DNA from: Fibrobacter sp.
GTDB lineage: Bacteria > Fibrobacterota > Fibrobacteria > Fibrobacterales > Fibrobacteraceae
Length of the DNA stretch: 11,089 bases
Direction of reading: 5' to 3'
Assembly (NCBI GenBank): GCA_012841225.1
Contig: DUVD01000255.1
Span: 1 to 11,089, forward strand
In this document: positions 6,197-11,089 of the stretch, one piece after another
Layout: the number at the start of each line of letters is the position of its first letter
How positions within the stretch are numbered: the first letter of the stretch is position 1
The notes under the pieces: generated by a model
What the model was told of the DNA's origin: nothing
The model's database searches: none
Seen by the model: the letters and a program-made list of their open reading frames with translations, nothing else
Translations under genes and position numbers: made by a program

Positions 6197-6466
6197 ATGG
6201 AAGTTATTCTAAAAGCCAATGTCTCTAAGCTCGGAAAAATGCTCGACATTGTAAAAGTAAAAGATGGTTACGCACGTAACTTTCTTTTCCCTAAAAAATT
6301 AGCAATGCGCGCTACCAAAGAAGCCAAGATCGAGATTCAGAAGAATCGCGAATCTATGGAAGCTTTGTTCCGCAAAGAACTTGCTGCAGCAGGTGATTTA
6401 GCTGCTAAGCTTTCTCAAATTACGTTAAACTTAACCCGTCGTGTAGTCGAAGACGAACGCCTTTAA
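6197..6466 (+). CDS. rplI: 50S ribosomal protein L9 (bL9), N-terminal domain and connecting helix, ended by premature TAA
   Basis: bL9 binds domain V of 23S rRNA near the base of the L1 stalk through its N-terminal domain. A long helix projects its C-terminal domain away from the subunit. Here the N-domain is intact (MEVILKANVSKLGKMLDIVKV, then KDGYARNFLFPKKLAMRAT), as is the connecting helix to about residue 77. The ORF then stops after 89 residues at VEDERL. Family length is about 148-150, and the missing C-domain lies directly downstream in the same frame (6467-6643). If the TAA is real and respected, the product keeps rRNA binding but loses the C-domain. The start is strong: ATG with AAGGAG (6186-6191) five bases upstream, overlapping the rpsR stop. 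Confidence 0.93.
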   Translation: MEVILKANVSKLGKMLDIVKVKDGYARNFLFPKKLAMRATKEAKIEIQKNRESMEALFRKELAAAGDLAAKLSQITLNLTRRVVEDERL

Positions 6467-6643
6467 GGTTCAGTCTCTGCTGCCGATATTGCCGAGCTTA
6501 TCACTTTGCAGGGTATTAAAGTAAACCGAAATCAAGTAATTCTTGCTGAACCTATCAAGCAATTAGGAGTTTACTCCGTCGCCATCAACGTTTTGGGTGA
6601 TGTAGAAGCCTCTGTTAAAGTTTGGGTTGTTAAAGAGAATTAA
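6467..6643 (+). pseudogene. rplI: C-terminal domain of L9, in frame after the premature stop
   Basis: Immediately after the TAA at 6464-6466 the same frame encodes 58 residues, beginning GSVSAADIAELITLQG and ending VKVWVVKEN with its own TAA. This is the L9 C-terminal domain, including the usual GS(V/I)...DIA opening and the EPIKQLG turn. Reading through the TAA as one residue gives a 148-residue L9, the normal length. No start codon with a ribosome site is seen at the beginning of this segment; the first TTG lies about 13 codons in and would lose the first helix. It is therefore untranslated unless the stop is an error or is read through. Confidence 0.85.
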
Positions 6644-6658
6644 ACAAGTCGTTTTTAT

Positions 6659-6691
6659 AAAAAGCCGCTTCTTTTTGGAGCGGCTTTTTTT
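6659..6691 (+). terminator. Intrinsic terminator of the rpsF-rpsR-rplI operon
   Basis: A strong stem-loop: the core AGCCGCT (6663-6669) pairs with AGCGGCT (6679-6685), extended outward by A-T pairs and inward by T-G and C-G pairs to a TTTTT loop. A run of seven T (6685-6691) follows. It begins 15 bases after the end of the L9 frame at 6643, not after the premature stop, which supports 6641-6643 as the ancestral stop codon. Confidence 0.93.
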
Positions 6692-6704
6692 GTACATTTA
6701 AACT

Positions 6705-7985
6705 ATGCATCTTAGGTTATTTTTTATTGTTTTAGGCGTCATTGCTACTACTTCTTTTGCCCAAGTAAGAGATCTTTTCGCCGAGTTCGAAGCGGAAACC
6801 GTTGTTTCTTCCTCGTCGGTTGTTGCTGAATCATCGTCTTCATCGATTCTTGCCACCTCCTCCTCTTCCTCGTCGGTTGTTGCTGAATCATCGTCTTCAT
6901 CGATTCTTGCCACCTCCTCCTCTTCCTATTCGTTAGAACAGCCTCCCTCGCCGGTGATCATTATGTCGCCTTCTCCTGCGATTGACTCATCGGTTGTCGT
7001 CGAATCGTCCTCATCGGTTGTCGCCGAATCATCTTCATCTCTTCATGTTGTTGCCCCGATTGCGTCGAGCTCTTCTATTTCTCGCCGTGATGTGCTAGGT
7101 CCTGTTAAGGTGTCTAAAATTCGTGGCATTAATGAAATGAAAGGCTCTTATAAAAGTCCGCGCAAGGCTTTATTTATGTCTTTAGTGCTGCCAGGAACTG
7201 GGCAAATCTACATTGGGTCATCAACCTTTAACTATGTACGTGGCGGTGCTTATATTGCTGTTGAAGCCGCTTTGTGGAGTGGGTGGTACTATTACTCCGT
7301 TCACAAATACAACAAACAGGCATCTAAATACAAAGGTTTTGCTAACAATAATTTTTCGGTTGGTTCGTATGAGCAATCTATGCGCCATATTTACTTGCTA
7401 CAGCTAGAAGACGCATCAGAAGAGTCTAATTTTAAATTGAGATACCTAAACAATCGCGAAGCTTATTGTAAATCGATTTATGGCACAGCCACCACCAATA
7501 ACTGTTATAGCAACGATAATCTATTTAGAAATGATTCTAGGCATTTGGCTGCTTTTGACGAAGTACCCCTAGGTGAAACCCTTAAGGGGATGAATCTTTA
7601 TGATAACAATCAGTTTTACCAGATCATAGCGAATCCCACTTATGTTTTGGGTTGGGTCGATGTTCAAGATCGTGCTTCTTATCAAGAACTCGGGTTATCC
7701 GATTCCAATTTAGAGACGGTACCTTTAGGGACATCCTCTCATTTAGATACCTACCAAGACATGCGTAAAAAAGCAAATGACTACGCTTCTATGCAGGCTT
7801 GGTTTTTTGGTGGATTGATTTTGAATCACGTCATTTCTGCATTTGATGCTGCTCTTTCTGCTAATACTCATAATAAGTTGTTGTATGAAGATAAGCTCTC
7901 TTGGTTAGATGCCATGCGTTTAGGAAGCAGCGTATCCCTTTTTGATGGCTTTGCGGCTTCTGTTCAAGCATACTGGAATTTTTAA
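6705..7985 (+). CDS. Secreted serine-rich protein with LPGTG..Y.G core domain (DUF5683-like), paralogue of the next gene
   Basis: A 426-residue protein with a signal peptide (likely cleavage after SFA at 19). A low-complexity Ser-rich region follows at about 35-124 with VVAESSSSS and SILATSSSS units, resembling Fibrobacter-type linkers. A folded domain follows. Its start, SPRKALFMSLVLPGTGQIYIG (151-171), and the later hydrophobic GGLILNHVISAFDAAL (369-384) resemble the DUF5683 family, whose function is unknown. The two hydrophobic stretches (about 180-197 and 366-380) could be membrane-associated, and the last residue is Phe, as in many outer-membrane proteins. No Shine-Dalgarno sequence precedes the ATG, which lies only 13 bases after the rplI terminator. 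It overlaps the next gene's start by one base (TAATG). The serine tract uses TCN codons almost exclusively. Confidence 0.82.
   Translation: MHLRLFFIVLGVIATTSFAQVRDLFAEFEAETVVSSSSVVAESSSSSILATSSSSSSVVAESSSSSILATSSSSYSLEQPPSPVIIMSPSPAIDSSVVVESSSSVVAESSSSLHVVAPIASSSSISRRDVLGPVKVSKIRGINEMKGSYKSPRKALFMSLVLPGTGQIYIGSSTFNYVRGGAYIAVEAALWSGWYYYSVHKYNKQASKYKGFANNNFSVGSYEQSMRHIYLLQLEDASEESNFKLRYLNNREAYCKSIYGTATTNNCYSNDNLFRNDSRHLAAFDEVPLGETLKGMNLYDNNQFYQIIANPTYVLGWVDVQDRASYQELGLSDSNLETVPLGTSSHLDTYQDMRKKANDYASMQAWFFGGLILNHVISAFDAALSANTHNKLLYEDKLSWLDAMRLGSSVSLFDGFAASVQAYWNF
6807..6927 (+). repeat. Perfect 57-bp tandem repeat (two full copies plus 7 bp) in the Ser-rich region
   Basis: Copy 1 (6807-6863) and copy 2 (6864-6920) are identical base for base, and the first seven bases repeat again at 6921-6927. 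Each unit encodes 19 residues covering VVAESSSSSILATSS. The length is a multiple of three, so gain or loss of a unit keeps the frame. Complete identity points to a recent duplication or active slippage. Confidence 0.95.
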
Positions 7986-8707
7986 TGAAAAAAATGCTCG
8001 CTGCACTCTTTCTATTATTTTGTTCATCGGCTTTTGCACAAACGATTGTTTCAATAGATGAATCTATTAGCCGGAATCAAAATAAAAGCTTAGCCTATTC
8101 AATAGGGACTTCTTTATTACTTCCAGGTACTGGTGAGTATTATTTAGGGGAAAAGCAATTGCTTCGTCCTTTTGTTTGGGTGGACGCGGCGTTATGGATG
8201 ACCACGATAGGGTCTTATTTTATTGGCGAAAAATACGTGGCTTCAGCTCATAATTATGCGGTAAGGTATGCGGGTGTTTCTTCTTCAAAAAACGACATTA
8301 ATTTTTTAAATACTGTAACCTCCTATAGGAGTCGTGGCGGAGTTTCTGGCCAAAATTCAAATCCTGATATGAATGAAGATTATAACCAAGCGATGATTCG
8401 TGCGGGCAAGGCTATAGATGAAGAGTTCCCTAACACTCTTGATTACCAATGGGATTGGGGCTCAAGCGATAACCCAGAAAACACAGCCCACATGAACATT
8501 TATAAGAATATGCTTCGCCACTACCGTGTGTCTAGAATCGTATTTCAGGTGTCAGTTGGAGCGCTGATATTAAATCGCGTGATTTCTGTTTTGGATGTCA
8601 TGCGAATTTATCGTGCAACTTCTTCTCAAAAAATTTCACGACGTTGGGACATTGCTCCTCAGTTCTATCCAGATGGCAGCGGCGCTGTATTTAGCTATTC
8701 TTTTTAA
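7985..8707 (+). CDS. Secreted protein with LPGTG..Y.G core, shorter paralogue of the upstream gene
   Basis: A 240-residue protein with a signal peptide (core about 5-16, likely cleavage after AFA at 18). It shares with its upstream neighbour, in the same order, LLLPGTGEYYLG (44-55), the aromatic helix ending VDAALW (66-71), a Trp-rich middle (DYQWDWG, 153-159), the IYKNMLRHYR segment (172-181) and LILNRVISVLDV (194-205). It lacks the serine-rich region and is shorter between the two conserved blocks. This indicates tandem duplication followed by divergence. It ends in SYSF, an aromatic C-terminus often seen in outer-membrane proteins. The ATG overlaps the upstream stop by one base with only a weak purine site, so translation is probably coupled. 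Function unknown; envelope location is inferred. Confidence 0.82.
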   Translation: MKKMLAALFLLFCSSAFAQTIVSIDESISRNQNKSLAYSIGTSLLLPGTGEYYLGEKQLLRPFVWVDAALWMTTIGSYFIGEKYVASAHNYAVRYAGVSSSKNDINFLNTVTSYRSRGGVSGQNSNPDMNEDYNQAMIRAGKAIDEEFPNTLDYQWDWGSSDNPENTAHMNIYKNMLRHYRVSRIVFQVSVGALILNRVISVLDVMRIYRATSSQKISRRWDIAPQFYPDGSGAVFSYSF

Positions 8708-8724
8708 TTATTAATAAATTAAAA
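8702..8724. terminator. AT-only inverted repeat between convergent genes
   Basis: TTTTAATT (8702-8709) and AATTAAAA (8717-8724) form an 8-bp perfect inverted repeat with a seven-base loop. It spans the stop codons of the convergent genes ending at 8707 and 8711. Made only of A-T pairs, it would be a weak hairpin; a bidirectional terminator role is a guess. Confidence 0.25.
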
Positions 8725-10351
8725 GTAGGGGAGCGGTTTTACCGTGACTGCCCACTCTAAAGTGGTACAAACCTGGTGCCATGTTGTTTTTAACCCAGTC
8801 ATCATCAATGCAATGCGTGACAGAGTTTGTCTTGACCCTAGAGACAAGGTTTCCTATGCGGTTTCTGATTTCAATAAAAGACTGGTTTTGAGGCAGAGGT
8901 GAAAAGCATAGTGGTGTGCTGCCCTTCCATGGGTTAGGATAAGAGCGCAAAGGCTTGGCAGATGAAGGTATAAATGCGTTTGTATTTTCTTGTAGTCGAC
9001 TTAAAACGAGAATTGCCGAGTCGGAATTAGAAATAGCAGTTGCATATAAATAGAGGTCATCAGATTTTTGGAGGGGCTCTACCGTTGCTCGCTCTTTCGT
9101 TTTATCCCAAAGAATAAGCGAGGCTTGTCCTTTAAAGTAAGTTAAGTCGGGGATAAAAGAATTCACGACTAAGTAATCATATGCTAAAGGAGAAAGTGAT
9201 TTTTTTTTATCTTCAACGGCTTGATGAACACGAATTTCTGGCCACCAAGCAGCATCTTCATGAACCCAGCTTTCATTTGTCATATAGCTCGATCTTTGTC
9301 CAGAGAAAAAGAGTTGCTTGGCGAAATCATGAAAGGAAGAGTCTGGATTCAATTCTTTTTTAATCCATTGCGATGCAAGAATTTGATCAAATGGTTTTTC
9401 AGGATTTTTAGAATAAGCTTCCCAAATAGAGGCGTCAAAACGGGGTCCATTTTGATTATACAAATAGAGGTATAATACTCCAGCACCGTAATCTTGATTT
9501 AAACTAGTTAAAGGAGTTCCGGTGCTTTTAAAAAAATCGGTGAGATAAGCCCAATAGTCGTTCACACTTGGAGCTCCAATTTCTTCGACTCCCACAGCAG
9601 AGGCTTCAAACCAAAAAGAAGGGTAGTCGATAAAGCTAACATAGCGAATTTGAGCAGCGTGATATAACTCATGAAAGCAAGTTACCTCAATCGCTTTTTC
9701 TGGAAAATCAGCGTAAGAATAAGGCACTAGGCTTTGATTATATAAGGGCTTGGTGGCAATCGGGTAGCTGCATTCTTTTCCATTGAGATCGGTAATAAAT
9801 CCCTTGTCACTATTGTATTCAGGAGTGTATTTGAAGTCGTTGTCGATCATTAAAATGGTGGCTTCGGGATCTGTTTCATCTCCAGGATAAGTAAGTCCAA
9901 AACACCCGTGACAAGGCCCTCCCATAAGTGAATTAGCGTTTCTTATAAGATCAATGTCGATAACTTCAACGGGGTAAAGTCCAGTTTCATTTTTTTGTTC
10001 ATAGTGATAAGAGTGCTTCATCCCTTTAGGGGGCCTCATTCCGAGGAAAGAGGTGTGCATTGTCCATGCTTTTTCGAGATAAAGAGCGAGATAATCTAAA
10101 AAAACAGTGGTGGTGGCGTGCGGGCCTTCTAGCGTGTAATAGATAATAAAATGGGTTGTTAAAAGCGTGCTTACTTTGTTGTAGTAAGACTCTTCTGAGC
10201 AAGAAGTGAGAGAAGATCTTGCCATAGATTTAGCGACTAAACCCGACTTAATTTGTCTTTGATGCTCCATGAGTTTCTCTGTACCACACGAATGACGTTC
10301 TGCAGTAGAGAAAGAGGACATTACTAAAAGAAAAAATAAAAAAAAGCGCAT
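8711..10351 (-). CDS. Secreted HExxH zinc metalloprotease with C-terminal type IX-like sorting domain
   Basis: A 546-residue protein with a signal peptide (core 2-13, likely cleavage after STA at 17). The zinc site HELYH is at 227-231, and E249 in SFWFEASAVGVEE is the probable third ligand, 18 residues later; this is a gluzincin arrangement like that of MXAN_6640-type putative metalloproteases. Upstream are a possible disulfide or metal pair CHGC (147-150) and the ILMIDNDF strand typical of this group. The last ~80 residues, starting YPNPWKGSTPLCF (471-483) and ending APGLYHFRV...LLLIY, resemble the type IX secretion (Por) type A sorting domain, so export and surface attachment or release are likely by inference. 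Eight cysteines, two inside the sorting domain, suggest disulfides. The ATG follows the UbiD-family stop by one base without a strong ribosome site, so translation is probably coupled. Confidence 0.85.
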   Translation of the reverse strand: MRFFLFFLLVMSSFSTAERHSCGTEKLMEHQRQIKSGLVAKSMARSSLTSCSEESYYNKVSTLLTTHFIIYYTLEGPHATTTVFLDYLALYLEKAWTMHTSFLGMRPPKGMKHSYHYEQKNETGLYPVEVIDIDLIRNANSLMGGPCHGCFGLTYPGDETDPEATILMIDNDFKYTPEYNSDKGFITDLNGKECSYPIATKPLYNQSLVPYSYADFPEKAIEVTCFHELYHAAQIRYVSFIDYPSFWFEASAVGVEEIGAPSVNDYWAYLTDFFKSTGTPLTSLNQDYGAGVLYLYLYNQNGPRFDASIWEAYSKNPEKPFDQILASQWIKKELNPDSSFHDFAKQLFFSGQRSSYMTNESWVHEDAAWWPEIRVHQAVEDKKKSLSPLAYDYLVVNSFIPDLTYFKGQASLILWDKTKERATVEPLQKSDDLYLYATAISNSDSAILVLSRLQENTNAFIPSSAKPLRSYPNPWKGSTPLCFSPLPQNQSFIEIRNRIGNLVSRVKTNSVTHCIDDDWVKNNMAPGLYHFRVGSHGKTAPLLLIY

Positions 10352-10352
10352 A

Positions 10353-11089
10353 TTAATTTCTTTTTAAAGCGCTTTGTAGTTTTTGTTTCGCACGCACTTC
10401 TATTTCAGAGTCTATAGTCAATGGCTTTTGATGGTATGGCTTTAGGCGTGCATCAACAAGAAGAGGGGCTTCACAAATCCAGTGTTTGTGAGAAGTCCTA
10501 TGCCTTACGCCGTAAACATCCCTCGCTGGATCGGATCGCGTAAAAGTAACCCAAAGCCAGTTTTCGATGGTCTTAGCAGTGAAGGAGGCGTCGTCTACAA
10601 TACTAATCCAAGGGTATTGTTCTTTTTGTTCCCAAGATTCTAAAGCACGAGCTAGATTTTCCATAGAGGCGGTCGGTGTGGCTTCTAATACTAAAACGCC
10701 TGGCATTACTACTTTCAAATTTGAAAACCCATCGGCCTTGGGGAATGAATTGAGGTCGACTGCCGCTCCTACGCCTAAGAGACGGCGAGGCTCCCCAGCG
10801 GCAGCTAAAATCAATTTAGAACCGTGATTGAGAGACGTGCCGGAGTAATCAAGGGTGTCGATAGTCGTGGATGTTTGAAAATGCAAGTCTCTTGAAAGAT
10901 CGAGACGCGATAATAGGTGGCCAAAATAAGAGGGGAAGTCGTAGGTCGATAAAGTGGAATTGTCTTCGCGCGCGGCGATGAACAAGTATTTGGCGAGGGC
11001 GGCTTGGTTAAAACCGAGAATCGCGTTTGCTGTTTTTAAAAGACCCATGGGCTCTCGTGGCCTGTATGGAATAAAATGCTCGCTACCAA
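10353..11089 (-). CDS. UbiD-family decarboxylase, C-terminal part (5' end outside window)
   Basis: The frame is open past the apparent ATG at 11048 to the window edge, reading ...GSEHFIPYRPREP before MGLLKTANAILGF, so that Met is internal and the gene is cut by the window. About 244 residues remain. They fit the C-terminal half of large UbiD proteins, with PWISIVDDASF, the WVTFTRSDPARDVYG segment and CEAPLLVDARLKP followed by the closing basic helix. UbiD enzymes use prenylated FMN to decarboxylate aromatic or unsaturated acids. In this group of bacteria a role in quinone synthesis (menaquinone or the futalosine route) is plausible but inferred. The catalytic Arg-Glu-Glu region of the family should lie at or beyond the window edge, so it cannot be checked here. 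It precedes the metalloprotease gene by one base. Confidence 0.85.
   Translation of the reverse strand, partial: GSEHFIPYRPREPMGLLKTANAILGFNQAALAKYLFIAAREDNSTLSTYDFPSYFGHLLSRLDLSRDLHFQTSTTIDTLDYSGTSLNHGSKLILAAAGEPRRLLGVGAAVDLNSFPKADGFSNLKVVMPGVLVLEATPTASMENLARALESWEQKEQYPWISIVDDASFTAKTIENWLWVTFTRSDPARDVYGVRHRTSHKHWICEAPLLVDARLKPYHQKPLTIDSEIEVRAKQKLQSALKRN

Noticed and set aside
5943..6212. Second plus-strand ORF overlapping rpsR
   Set aside because: It is a shadow frame: rpsR at 5936-6187 has full family similarity and a strong ribosome site, while this frame has neither.
6464..6466. UAA reassigned to a sense codon in this organism
   Set aside because: Several other genes here end at TAA followed directly by another gene or by a stop-coupled start (975, 5936, 6187, 7985), so TAA acts as a stop.
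6698..6913. Minus-strand ORF encoding an acidic D/E-rich repeat
   Set aside because: It is the antisense image of the TCN-serine codon tract of the 6705-7985 gene, has no ribosome site and contains the same 57-bp repeat.
7189..7203. LPGTG in the serine-rich protein (and LPGTG in the next gene) as a sortase sorting signal
   Set aside because: A sortase signal lies at the C-terminus before a membrane helix and a basic tail. Here it is internal, shared by both paralogues as part of a folded domain start, and followed by Q/E-x-Y-x-G.
11046..11048. ATG at 11048 as the true start of the UbiD-family gene
   Set aside because: The upstream codons in the same frame read EHFIPYRPREP, which fits the UbiD family, and the remaining length is far below that of the family.

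Overview
The window is a gene-dense stretch of a Gram-negative chromosome with modest GC. Several traits point to Fibrobacterota (Fibrobacter-like) or a close relative in the Fibrobacterota/Chlorobi/Bacteroidota group. These are a secreted protein with serine-rich blocks of the SSSSVVAESSSS kind, a HExxH metalloprotease ending in a type IX secretion-like sorting domain, many signal peptides followed by beta-rich proteins, and an rpsF-rpsR-rplI cluster with no ssb. The phylum is inferred from these traits; no rRNA gene is present to settle it.

Layout. Positions 1-2717 (+) hold the 3' end of an unrecognised Cys-containing protein, pdxA (vitamin B6 synthesis) and an ADP-sugar-type Nudix hydrolase. 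They are packed with zero spacing or a 4-bp overlap, so they are probably one operon. Positions 2718-4630 (-) hold asnS followed by a secreted thioredoxin-like protein. The Nudix and thioredoxin-like genes meet tail to tail with no base between their stops. A 63-bp divergent gap separates asnS from a predicted outer-membrane beta-barrel protein (4694-5440, +). Next comes the ribosomal protein operon rpsF-rpsR-rplI (5568-6643, +). It has a near-consensus promoter, a hairpin at the predicted 5' end of the mRNA and a textbook intrinsic terminator. Positions 6705-8707 (+) hold two tandem paralogous secreted proteins sharing an LPGTG..Y.G core, the first with a serine-rich N-terminal region. Converging on them (8711-11089, -) are a secreted metalloprotease and, upstream of it with a 1-nt gap, the C-terminal part of a UbiD-family decarboxylase that runs off the window.

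The most notable anomaly is in rplI. After codon 89 there is an in-frame TAA exactly where the conserved L-(F/Y)-G-S motif of L9 begins, and the rest of the L9 C-terminal domain continues in the same frame. This is a nonsense substitution, a consensus error or a readthrough site, but not a frameshift. Other points worth attention are the perfect 57-bp tandem duplication in the serine-rich gene, a Nudix box lacking its conserved Arg and Gly, a short archaeal/Thermus-type AsnRS, and small inverted repeats at gene boundaries. I see no CRISPR array, tRNA, rRNA, insertion sequence or phage gene. Most of the window is housekeeping and cell-envelope genes rather than an obvious new system.
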